Shown here one piece after another: positions 31,053 to 41,509 of a stretch of 60,000 bases of DNA. Location: assembly GCA_014529385.2 (NCBI GenBank), contig CM043958.1, forward strand, positions 149,926,793 to 149,986,792, written 5' to 3'. Made by a program: the position numbers and the translations under genes. The DNA comes from Adiantum capillus-veneris (taxonomy: Eukaryota > Streptophyta > Polypodiopsida > Polypodiales > Pteridaceae). The first letter of the stretch is position 1; each line of letters opens with the position of its first letter. The notes beneath the pieces were generated by a model that saw only the letters and a list, made by a program, of their open reading frames with translations, was not told the origin of the DNA and searched no databases.

Positions 31053-32483
31053 TTAGTCTATGCCTTTTTGTTGTGCATAACCTTTTGCAACAAGTCGAGC
31101 CTTATGGCGATTGATCTCACCATCCGGCTTGCGTTTCAACTTGTAAACCCACTTCGTACCAATGGCCTTTTTGCCAGGGCGCAAATCACATAAAGTCCAT
31201 GTGTCATTTTCTATAAGTGCATCATATTCTGATTGCATGGCAGCCATCCAATTTTCTGAATTCTGTGCTTCATCAAAAGACAGGGGCTCCTCAACATCAT
31301 GTAAACTAGACACAGCCAAAGCATAACAATCTGATGCATATGATGCATGGCAAGAGCCTGAACGAGTACGACTAGACAAAGGTGCATCCAATTTACTATC
31401 ACGCAAAGTGTGCCCCAGCCATTTTGGCATACCTCTAGCCTGCTCATTTTCAGCCCTTTCCTCATCAAGTACATCATGTACATGTGCATCAGTAATAGGC
31501 TGATCTAAAACATTTTCAGAAACCCCCATAGGCTGTATATTTGCCTCATTGGAACTTACATTCGTATTTCCACCACTGAAAAGAGGCAACAAAGTGTCAT
31601 AAATGTCCTGTGAGCTTACATTACTGTCTCTAGTACATGACAGCAAGGGCTGAACAGAATCTTCCACAAACACTACATCCCGAGAAACCAGAATACGTTT
31701 TGTTTGCGGATTATACAACTTGTATCCTTTGCTTTCAGCACTATAACCAACAAAAATACATTTGACAACCTTATCATCCAATTTTCTGCGCTGCACTTGT
31801 GGCACCAAAGCATATGCCAGACAGCCAAAAACACGCATGTGCTCAATAGAAGGTTTTCTATCATGCCATGCTTCATATGGAGTAATAGACTGCAAAGCTT
31901 TCGTAGGACACCTGTTAAGTACATAAGTGGCACACAAAATGGCCTCAAGCCAAAAAGAATGTGGCAAAGCTTGACTTTTGACCATACATCGTGCCATTTC
32001 CGTCAGTGACCTGTTTTTCCTCTCAGCAACACCATTTTGCTGAGGTGTATAAGGCACTGTACATTGGTGTTTTATCCTACGACTAGCAAGAAAGGCATTA
32101 AATTCATGAGACATATACTCCCCCCCTCAATCGGAATGGAGGGTGCCCATAGTACATTTCGACACATTTTCAGCCATAGCCGGAAATTGTTTGAAGCACA
32201 TAAAAACTTCGGACTTCGCTTTAAGCGGAAATACCCATGCATGCCTAGAGTAATCATCTATGAAAGTCACGAAGTACAGGTAATTGCCCAAGGACGGAGT
32301 TTGCATGGGCCCACAAACATCACTATGTACAAGCTGCAACCTGCATGTGGCCCGAACTGAACCATCCTTTGGAAATTTAGAACGCTGCATCTTACCCAAA
32401 ATACAGCCTTCACAAACATGTTTGATAGGTGCTTCAAGAGGCGGCAAAGAAGCAACCATATCAGATTTCTGCAAACGCAGCAA
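31053..32483 (-). pseudogene. Copia-B1 GAG-pre-integrase, integrase and RT start
   Basis: Minus strand carries the pre-integrase Cys motif (HVCEGCILGKMQRSKFP), then the integrase core beginning LQLVHSDVCGPMQTPS. At the second catalytic position the codon after the Asp is TGA (32127-32129): LHSD-stop-GGEYMSHEF. The frame reopens through NGVAERKNRSLTEMARCMV with the catalytic Glu, the linker, and the RT start (KWVYKLKRKPDGEI, ARLVAKGYAQQKGID). Copia-B3 has CAA at the same codon, whereas Copia-B2 shares the TGA. Confidence 0.9.
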
Positions 32484-32640
32484 ACTGACAAAATTCAGAT
32501 GACCAAAACGTGCATGCCAAAGTTTTGCATCTGAAATAGCCCTTGAATCTACAACAGCATTTGCAAAATTTTGTCCTTACTTGTCATACAAAGTGAGCTT
32601 ATACAGCCCACGGCACAAAAGGCCAGATGTAACAATTTCA

Positions 32641-33192
32641 TCACCAACTGAGATCATGAACTGTACATCTGTCATCCACAAATTTGACTACAAGTCCAAG
32701 TCTAGCAAGTGCGGATACAGACAAGAGATTCTTCTTGATCCCAGGTACATAAAGTGCATCAACAAGTGTAAAGGAACTGCCATTAGCAGCAGTGAACACA
32801 ATCTTTTCAACTCCCTGAACTGTATAAGAGGCATTGTTGGCACAAGTGACTGAATTCCCATGAGGGACAGACTCGAGAGAGGTAAACAATTCACGATGTG
32901 AGGTAATGTCCTTTGTAGCACCACTGTCGAAATACCACACATGTGAATCTGTAGCAACTGACAAGCATGCATCATGGACAGCATTATTGTAAGTGCACTT
33001 TGCGCTAAACGCCCATTCTGCATCAACATCAGCAACACCGTCTCCTTTCACAGAAGACTCAACAATGGCTGCATTTGTAGTGGAACCAGCATTTGCAATG
33101 GAACCACCCTCTTTTTTCTTAGCCTCTTTGGCCTTCAACTTAGGACACGACTTGATCAAGTGATCATTGGCTTTACAATAATGACAACGCAT
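32641..33192 (-). pseudogene. Copia-B1 zinc knuckle and protease
   Basis: CHYCKANDHLIKSC (C-x2-C-x4-H-x4-C, with Asp in place of the usual Gly before His) at about 33186-33145. A retropepsin active site follows, VWYFDSGATKDITSHRELF, then LVDALYVPGIKKNLLSVSAL. Separated from gag by a one-base deletion in an A run near 33197; ends after HDLSW where two bases are missing compared with the fragment at 56600. Confidence 0.85.
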
Positions 33193-33197
33193 CTTCT

Positions 33198-34033
33198 TTT
33201 GCCCTTATCACTAGAGTTGCCAGACGAAGTGCTGCCAGCAGAAACATTAGGAACATAATTTTTGCCACTCGCAGCAGAACCATAAGAAGTGGCTGCATTA
33301 CTGTTACCACCCTTTCTTTGAGAAGCAATAAAAGCCTGTTCAACTGCACGCTGCCTAGTCCTGTTTTTTCTGGAAAGTGACTCTTGCAACAGCAATGTGC
33401 ATAATGCATCAAACTTGACAACTTCAGGATTTCCTTGGGTCATAAGTCTCCAAGTACTAGCGAAAGTCTGGTAGGAATCTGGTAAGGCATCAAGAACAGT
33501 TTGCACAAGGGAACTATCTGAAATGACTTCACCTGCAGAAATAAGCTGCTCATTGATATCCTTGACACTAGCAAGGAAAGTGTCCATATCATCTTCCTCA
33601 TGCATAATCTTCGACTCCAGCTCTTTACGCAGCAAAGCAATTTTAGCTTTATTGCGGCTTGCATAAAGACCTGCTAGAATATCCCAAGCCTGTTTTGCAG
33701 ATTTTGCTGAACGGATGTGAGGAACAATGGTGCGCTTCACAGACAACGCAATCAATGCATGAGCTTGCGCATCCTTAATATCCCAACGAGCTTGTTCTGC
33801 CGTAGGCAAAACAACTCTAACAGCTGCAATCCTTGCAGCAAGACCTGCAACATCCTCAACATCGCCTACATCCTCAGAACCAAGACGTACATCAATGTCC
33901 TGCAGAATGTTCCAGACACCCTTTGACACAAGAACATGTTGCATCATATAAGCCCACATAGGGTAGTTGTCCTCATCCAACCTGTCCTCAGCAGCAAACA
34001 TCTTGAACACATCTGTGTTGTTGTTGTCAGCCA
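33198..34033 (-). CDS. Copia-B1 gag
   Basis: Starts ATG at 34033: MADNNNTDVFKMFAAEDRLD, typical plant Copia gag with YPMWAYMMQHVLVSKGVW near residue 25. The UBN2-type core includes AKQAWDILAGLYASRNKAKI and VLDALPDSYQTFASTWRLM. The frame is open for about 280 residues until the A-run frameshift before the zinc knuckle. Gag would assemble the particle. The equivalent in Copia-B3 (57310 onward) has three further breaks. Confidence 0.85.
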
Positions 34034-34382
34034 TGGTAAATGCTGCACCTGATGTGAAAACTGCCCGAAAATAGGAGAAACGGAGCGGGAACAACCTGTT
34101 CTATATAGCACAAACCGTAGAAGACTATAAGGCACCTGTTATGCAGAAAACGACACTGACAGAAATTCTGCACAAAATGACGAAATAGCCTGTGCAGTAT
34201 TGCCTGTAGTGAAAACGGAGGCCGAAATGAGCCCAAATCAAAATTCTGAACAGACCAAGCTCTTCGAGCTTACCCAAAATTTTTGTCGACCTGCGAACGC
34301 TCACCAAAGCTCATTGAAATCTGAGAAAGTGAGCAGGTGTGTGCTGGAGCAGCTGGCGACTAAGCGCGGGTGGACGTGACCT

Positions 34383-34394
34383 GCTTTGATACCA
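34383..34394 (-). other. Copia-B1 primer-binding site
   Basis: Minus strand TGGTATCAAAGC, one mismatch from the initiator Met-tRNA complement, two bases inside the LTR. Confidence 0.85.
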
Positions 34395-34396
34395 AT

Positions 34397-34623
34397 TGTT
34401 GGAATTAGTGTTGCAGAGAAACACACACAGCTTGGAGAAGACGAAGGAAGCTCAAGGCACACAATAGAGAGTGTGTTACTTAGGGTGCAATGGAAAGATG
34501 GATAGCCCTAGAGTGATGGGCGTATATACAATGCACGGGGGAAAAAACCTCCTAAAGAGGGAAAAAATGCCCCGGCGGTCCTAGTGTGTTCACACACATC
34601 ACTACCACATGTATATGGTAACA
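34397..34623 (-). repeat. Copia-B1 5' LTR
   Basis: Plus strand TGTTGGAATTAGTGTTGC to CATGTATATGGTAACA, 227 bp, three substitutions from the 3' LTR. Confidence 0.95.
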
Positions 34624-34628
34624 CTAAC

Positions 34629-35285
34629 AAAGCTTATCTTTGTTGCAGATTTGTAGACACGTCCAACCTTTAAGATCAAGTATCCCCAAGCTGGACTCCA
34701 TCATGTCAATATTAAGCATGGACAGTGATATGCCAAATGTTTGAAGAAAGTGGGAATGTTGAAGGATTTCTTGAAAATGAAAACAACTCGAAAAAGTTTT
34801 GGAGATACGCATTGTAAAGAGCAAATCTTCACGCCTTTTCAACTTTTTGTTATAAAATGCCAATGTGAGCCTTCACTTCGTTAAAAAGCAGAATCATTTC
34901 AAAGCGTAAGGATAATGCACTTAATGCTCTTCTCTTTTTGCCATGTTAAAACATGCCATAGAGAAAAAAAGAGAGAGGTTTACAAAATTTTGATTGCCTT
35001 TGTTAAGTTTGCAAATGGGTCCCTTCACTTAAGGACCTCATGACTTTCTTTAAATGTCTTTCTTTAGTTTGTAAGTTGTCACTTCATTTCGGTTGGCATA
35101 TCACTATCTCTGATGGACATCTTTAGATACTTGATTTTGAAGATTGAACATGTTCAGAAATCTACAACAAAGATTGATACATAATTTCAAATCGTACAAT
35201 TGGAAACTTTGAAGGAAAGTCCTTAAAAATGGAAAACTTATGTCTTATTCGAATAAACTATTAATTAAATAAGAACAAAGAAAGT

Positions 35286-35326
<41 letters not shown>

Positions 35327-36514
35327 CCCCCCCCCCCCCCCCCCCCCCCTCTCAAATGAATGAGTGTAGAGAAAAGGGAGATGAGATAAATGTTCTAAAC
35401 TGATTGAAGGCAAAATTGAAAGTGTTTTTAGATTCAAATTGTTTGCCATCTATTTTCATGGTTGATTTTTCATGAACTTCACAAGAATGATCGAAGCCCC
35501 TTAGGTCTTGTGAGTTCATCAAGCTCTTTGCTTTCATTGGCTATAGGAACTTGGTCTTGTTGAAACAAATCTTTGCCTTGACACCTTGTTTAGCATTTAT
35601 GTTGGATACCTTAATTTCATTGTTGAGTTTGCAACACTATAAATGCCTTGTTCCAATTTCCAGGGGATTCCCATTCAGCAATTTTTTTTGTGGCATTTCT
35701 ATGACCTTTTTTGTCTTGATCACATCTATGTGTGCTTTCAAATTTAAATAACTGGGGTTCAGTTTTCTTCTTTCCTCTTTTTTTTTTTTAATTTGGCAAT
35801 GCTCACAAATCGTGAGTTAGTGAATCAAAACCAAAATGAATTAAACATATACCATGCTCATACCGAGCTACGGAGTCCATAAGCTCCTCGGTTCAAAGTA
35901 ATGGGCTTTTTACATGGAAGCCCAAAACCATAACAAAGCCAGATACCAATAGTGAGTGCCACCAGGCGGCCACCCCCTCACAGAGGGTGGACCGTGCCCA
36001 CACCGGCTACAAACAAAGCTTTAAGAAACATATTTAAGAGGTTACACATCGCCATTTCCAAATGGGCACCTGTTGAAAACATGGTGGCCCAATTGAAAAT
36101 GGCGGGCAGGGCTTAAGTGACGGTTATAACACATTGCCATCTTTAAGAAATGAAAAAGGAAGGCGCTGATTGGTCGAAGAGAATTGGCGACCCCAAAAAA
36201 AATTCACCTGCGTTTTGGCGTCGAGCTGGCTGCCAGCAAGGAAATGGCGTGCGAGGATGTTTAGCAGTATGCGCCATTTCGCAGTTGGACACGCACGATC
36301 GGTGAACGCAAAGGAAAGTAGCGGGCATTGCCGTAGTGCCTTCGTCGAAGGGGGAACTTGCACAGGAGCCATCTGGGCCATGAAAAAACGGCGTCAGCCA
36401 TAGCGGGAGGAAGAAAGCAAGCTGCTAGGCAAAGTACCCCCTTTGAGCTCACGCCTTCCCTGCCCACTCCGGCAGACGCACATTTGCGCATTAATACATT
36501 TCTTCTTTGCTTGC
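34629..36514. other. Unassigned stretch with CT and poly-C tracts
   Basis: CT tract 35289-35323 runs into poly-C 35326-35349. No convincing gene. A GC-rich segment at about 35950-36000 (minus CGHGPPSVRGWPPGG) is unlike its AT-rich surroundings but I recognise no domain. Confidence 0.35.
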
Positions 36515-36517
36515 TTA

Positions 36518-36779
36518 GGGCCCCTGTCACACTGCGACAGGCGGCCATTCCACTTTTTGGAAGACGGGCAGCCTTTGGCTGTCACATTAGGCTATAGAAC
36601 AAACAATGCCCACTTCTCCCAGCAAATCAGCTGTAGCCAAATGGTAAGGCGTCCTTCTTCGGGCCGACTGACAAGGCTCGAAACCTATGAGTGTCATTCG
36701 CGCTTATGGCCGCTTCAATAGAAAGTTGGACGCCATCTCAACATGGCCGCAAACACCCCGTCCCAGTGTGACACGGGCC
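36518..36779. mobile_element. PIF/Harbinger-type MITE
   Basis: 262 bp. The left end GGGCCCCTGTCACACTGCGAC and the reverse complement of the right end GGCCCGTGTCACACTGGGAC are terminal inverted repeats. It is flanked by TTA at 36515-36517 and 36780-36782, the 3-bp duplication of PIF/Harbinger elements. No transposase. It contains tRNA-like internal promoter boxes at 36634-36685. Confidence 0.7.
36634..36685 (+). promoter_or_regulatory. Pol III-like A and B boxes inside the MITE
   Basis: TAGCCAAATGG (36634-36644) fits the tRNA A-box pattern and GGCTCGAAACC (36675-36685) fits the B box with one change. The spacing is tRNA-like, but the sequence between and around cannot fold into a cloverleaf anticodon stem, so this is not a functional tRNA gene. 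It may be a tRNA relic or a SINE head. Confidence 0.4.
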
Positions 36780-36782
36780 TTA

Positions 36783-37087
36783 GTTTACATTAGAGAGTCA
36801 ATACAAGAAGGGTTTTGCGCCCCCGATGCAAATTTCATTTAAGGGTATGTGCGACCTTGCCTCCTGGCTGACAAAGGAGTCAAGCACGCACACACACCTT
36901 GGAAGATGCACGCACCATGACGAATCTTTGTAACGTAATGTAAGTTCTCCTTTAGCACATATTTAATGTTCTATTTCTTTTTCAAAAAAAATGTTTCATT
37001 GAATTATTAAAATCACCTCTTGTTTACACATATTTTATAAATTTTTAAAAGTTGTACACTTACATGAGACTCTCTCTCTCTCTCTCA

Positions 37088-37126
<39 letters not shown>

Positions 37127-39371
37127 GCGCGCAGAGAGCTTGGTAAGCTATTGTTATTTGTTTGTAACAGGATTTTTTAATGCATTTTTACTAACTTAGC
37201 TTTTATCATCTTTTATTGTAGTAGAATTTGCTTATATGGCATTAACAAAGACAATGCACTCAATCTCAATACTATAGTGTTTATCTTGTTTTCATCTTGG
37301 TTCGTTTTGATTGGTTAGTCATCCTCAATAGAATGTATACAATGAAAAAATTTATAATGAATTATTGACCTACCACCCTATGGCCCTTGGGAGAACTTTA
37401 CCTCTACATTTATTGAGTATCCGAGTGTAGCCTCCCTATCTTAGTTGGAGTTCTTGTGGCACTAGTTCATGTGACACCCATGTGTATCCTATGTGGCATT
37501 TATGCATTTCACTAGAGTCCAAGAGGCCAAATATAAGACAAATGTGGCATAACTTGCACTCACAATGCCTTTGTGCGCACTTTTTCAATATGGGAGATTT
37601 CATGGTTCTCTCGCTCAAATCCATTATTTTGCGCTCTACTAACTATTCAATTTACATTTCACTACATGCTCTTTGCACAAAGTGACACTACTAAACTTTG
37701 TGTGTGTGCGTGCGCGCAAGTTAAGGTCGTAGAAGCACTAATGGAGAATAGAAGACCTTGACAACCGTCTACAAGCATTAAGTCAATGGAAGTATTTAAT
37801 AGATTTGATTTGGACAATAGTTGATGGATTGCCACCTCCATTACCATTGGAAGCTAGGTTCTCATGTAGACAAGGAAGAGAAGGCATAGAGAATATGAGT
37901 TTGTGAACAATTACAAATGTGGAGAGAAGACTTTTGCTCATCACAAATGGGCAAAACAGTCAAGGAGGTGCTTGTTGAACGCGTATATATACACTCTGAG
38001 CAACATTTTTGAGCACCACCAATAGGTTTCCAACGAACAGACCAAACTATGCATGTGCTAAACAAGAGATTTTTTTGTTCACTCGTGTACTGTGTGATTA
38101 ACTTGATGGCTGTAGATATCTGCAATGAAGACTGCTAGACGATGGAATACATAATGGGCATCTTTCATGTATTCCATGCATCGATAAGTGAGCTTCTCTA
38201 CAACACTAGCACGAGAAGAGCACTGGCTAAAGGGGGGTGTTTTTCTACGATCACTTTACTAATGCTCTTTGTTTTGTGCTTGGCTTTGGCACACTCCGAT
38301 ATCTCCCACCACCTCGAAAGGAAAGTCCAGACTGGGCAGTACTTGCCTCTAAAACCTCTGAGTGCTTCAAACTAAATCTCCATCAAGAAATATAGAAGTG
38401 CTTAAGACCAAATGTTGCTAGTCGTATGGTACATGTCTCCATTTTCATGCCCATGAATGTGTTTATTGACTTCTTCCATGACAAGGAAGACTGCTACCAT
38501 GCTTATTTGCAAGCCAGAGAAATGCCTTGATTATTTAAATGATTATTGGGATATCCATGATTCTGATGGTATCTTGTGCAAGGTGGATATGAAGTCTACT
38601 GTGAGTGCATGATATCCTCTCAAAACTTCATAGCGTCCTTCCACTACTTAAGATGGCATCGAGTACATGACAATTGGTAGGTGTGGACCAATATTTATCT
38701 GGTGACATGAACAATCCGGTGAAGATATTTGAGGTATGGTGTGGACATGACCTGGTGACAATTCTTAGCATTCGAGGTAATGTCACACTGCGACAAGTGC
38801 CCAAGGATTTGGAGAATGATGTTGACCTCAACTTGCCTCCAAAATTTCTTTTCCAATGCAACATGTGAAGGGTAGTATGTTTTACAAGTAACATTGTTGT
38901 TGCATTTATTTCTTTCCCATACGTCATTGTCACAATATTTTGGTCTAATCTATATGTTGGATTAACTCTATCGTAAAATTCTGCTAGAGAAAGGAGAAGA
39001 AGATAGTTTGTGCATAGATAAGAGATAATTGTCTATTTGTGGTGCAATGCAACTCTCAATTCAAGGCATGATCTTGATACAAAGCACCATGATGCTGTGA
39101 CCTACAATTTTGTAACAAAGCTATACATAACAACTCTATGATTGTTATACATACGTCAATGCAAAAACAAGACTTCAACTCCCTTCACCTTATACAATTT
39201 AGGTATGACAAAACACTTGTCTCAATGAAAATATCCAACAATTAAAACATATTGAGCATCATGCTCCTCTGAATGAAGGGTTAAGGTGATAGATATGACA
39301 TCAAATGTCCATCAATATGGTACCTCTCTCAATAATGAACGATAATTTCAATGTGAGGAAGAAGTGGAAGA

Positions 39372-39372
<1 letters not shown>
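36783..39372. other. Unassigned stretch with CT/AC/GC microsatellite
   Basis: Compound microsatellite (CT)n-(AC)n-(CG)n at 37070-37132. Short open stretches at 38142-38375 (with a hydrophobic run LLMLFVLCLALAHS) and 38674-38868 have no recognised domain. Nothing else. Confidence 0.4.

Positions 39373-39408
<36 letters not shown>
39373..39408. repeat. Poly-G tract
   Basis: 36 consecutive G. The length is probably unstable. Confidence 0.95.
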
Positions 39409-39462
39409 CGATGAAGAGGGGATGGCTGACATCCACAATCAACCAATGGCAGAATGCATGCA

Positions 39463-40330
39463 CATGGGCAATGTCAAACCTCTACTCTGACTTAGGCAAT
39501 TTTTTGACATTGCCTTGCTTGTGTGGGGGTGTGTTTTCTATTTCCCCTTTGGCCTTGATGAGATTGCCATTGTGGGACACAGTGAAAGGGAACTCACTAA
39601 GATTCTAGTGCAAAAATATCGTGCATTTCAATGGACATAGTATCTGCTTGCACTCTTGTCAATTTCAAACCTCTCTTAGAAAGTTCAAAATGAGTTTGCT
39701 ATGTTGGACTCATAGGTTTAGATGGTTCTCACTTCCTAGAATACTTCATGGGTGGACGAAGTCGATTGGTTTCAAACCATCAACATGGAGACATTGAAGT
39801 TTTTTCTTCTCACACACAGTGAAAGTAAAATCCTTCCTTAATAACATTGCACATGGTACATATATGCACCTCACTTGACCTTACTAAGTCAGTGTAGAGG
39901 TTTGACATGGGCAATGTCAAACCTCTACACTGACTTAGGCAATTTTTTGACATTGCCTTGCTTGTGTGGGGGTGTGTTTTCTATTTCCCCTTTGGCCTTG
40001 ATGAGATTGCCATTGTGGGACACAGTGAAAGGGAACTCACTAAGATTCTAGTGCAAAAATATCGTGCATTTCAATGGACATAGTATCTGCTTGCACTCTT
40101 GTCAATTTCAAACCTCTCTTAGAATGTTCAAAATGAGTTTGCTATGTTGGACTCATAGGTTTAGATGGTTCTCACTTCCTAGAATACTTCATGGGTGGAC
40201 GAAGTCGATTGGTTTCAAACCATCAACATGGAGACATTGAAGTTTTTTCTTCTCATACACAGTGAAAAGTAAAATCCTTCCTTAATAACATTGCACATGG
40301 TACATACATGCACCTCACTTGACCTTACTT
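39463..40330. repeat. Tandem duplication (about 420 bp) with a fold-back at the junction
   Basis: Unit 1 (39463-39884) and unit 2 (39906-40330) both start CATGGGCAATGTCAAACC and end CACCTCACTTGACCTTACT. I count only about five differences, so the duplication is recent. The 21 bases between the units are the inverted complement of the start of unit 2. Confidence 0.9.
39885..39937. repeat. Perfect 24-bp inverted repeat
   Basis: Left arm 39885-39908 (TAAGTCAGTGTAGAGG...), loop GGGCA, right arm 39914-39937. The arms are perfectly complementary. It sits exactly at the junction of the two duplicated units. Confidence 0.95.
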
Positions 40331-41459
40331 GTTAAAACAGGTCCCAAAAGCCTTGTTGTTGTGGCTCTAGAGCACAAACTTGCTACCTTGCAAACTCCTC
40401 ACATGGTTTCCATGGGAATGTGCGGACGTTAGTGAAGTCTGTTTTTGAGTTTTTGGCTATGAATTTATTTTCCATGACAATTTTTTTGAGTATGTCAGCT
40501 CATGATTGCTCGTCAGGTTTGTTCAAAAGCTCGTGACTACCCTGGACCCACTGACCCAAGGAAGGACATTTGGGATGAGATGACATTTTTGAGTTGCAGG
40601 TGCCGAAACAAGACAATGGGAATTCTTGTGGTTGGAGAGTGTTAGCCAAACCATCCAACACTCAGAACCATCCAACACTCAGAACAACCTCGTGCATCAT
40701 TTGTCCCTCAATTTGCATACATATGCATACAACACCTTGTACTCATTACTGCTCCAAAGCTTTCATAGAGCAAACACTCTAAGAAATTAACCATAACTTA
40801 TGCATTATAGATCTAGTAGGAAAATTCTAGGTTTTGGAAGAAACTTGAAAACAATATCAAAAAACATATGAACACAAGATTGATTCCTCACACATCTATG
40901 TGAAAAATCTCCACCAAAACAGGGAGCTGTCTTGGAATCACAGCATGTAGAGAGGAAAAGACAAGAGCCCAAACTGTCATCCACAAAGGAGAAGAAGACC
41001 CAATGACCAAAACTCACAAAAATTTGATAATAAGCTACCCCTTGGTTGCTTACGACTCAATTAACTTATATACAAGAAGCACCTCAAACAAAAAACACTT
41101 GGGAACATAAAGTAGATCGCTAGCTAGCACTGAGAAGTGACTTTCCTTGTGTGTACATGTGATTACTAAAGTATGCTAAATAATCCAACAAAAAACAACC
41201 ATGTATTCTTTTGTCACATCATTTCATGTCCATTTGTATAAATTTATAAAAAGTATGGTGTTCAAAGGGTGTGCAAAAAGTTTGGTGTTCAAAAGGCATG
41301 CAACAACATGTGGCACTTTCCTTGAACCATTTTAGCTTTAGTCCCAATCTCAATTGCAACTCACTAGATGGTGGCATCCCAAGGTAAAGGGCATGGTTGT
41401 ATGGTCAAAATGGCTATGCATGTATGAGCACTTTGTTGAGTTGTTGACTTATTGCTCGT

Positions 41460-41509
<50 letters not shown>

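Larger units (their letters stand above)
29449..34623 (-). mobile_element. Copia-B1, complete Ty1/copia retrotransposon
   Basis: 5175 bp with 227-bp LTRs differing at three positions (about 98.7% identity). A perfect 5-bp target duplication, CTAAC, lies at 29444-29448 and 34624-34628. Primer-binding site and purine tract (minus GAGGGGATT) are in place. It encodes gag, protease, integrase, RT and RNase H on the minus strand, but the frame is broken at about 33197 (A run), 32640-32660, about 32577 (stop), 32127 (TGA in integrase) and 31055 (extra A). Similar LTRs and a perfect duplication argue for recent insertion despite the lesions. Confidence 0.95.

Noticed and set aside
36620-36700. tRNA gene
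   Set aside because: A and B boxes are present but the acceptor and anticodon stems do not pair; it lies inside a MITE.
38142-38375. Small open frame with a hydrophobic, signal-peptide-like run
   Set aside because: The hydrophobic run lies about 35 residues in rather than at the start, there is no mature-peptide motif or homologue I recognise, and the surroundings are non-coding.
38674-38868. Possible exon (VWCGHDLVTILSIRGNVTLR)
   Set aside because: Single short open stretch without domain, splice context or paralogue in the window.
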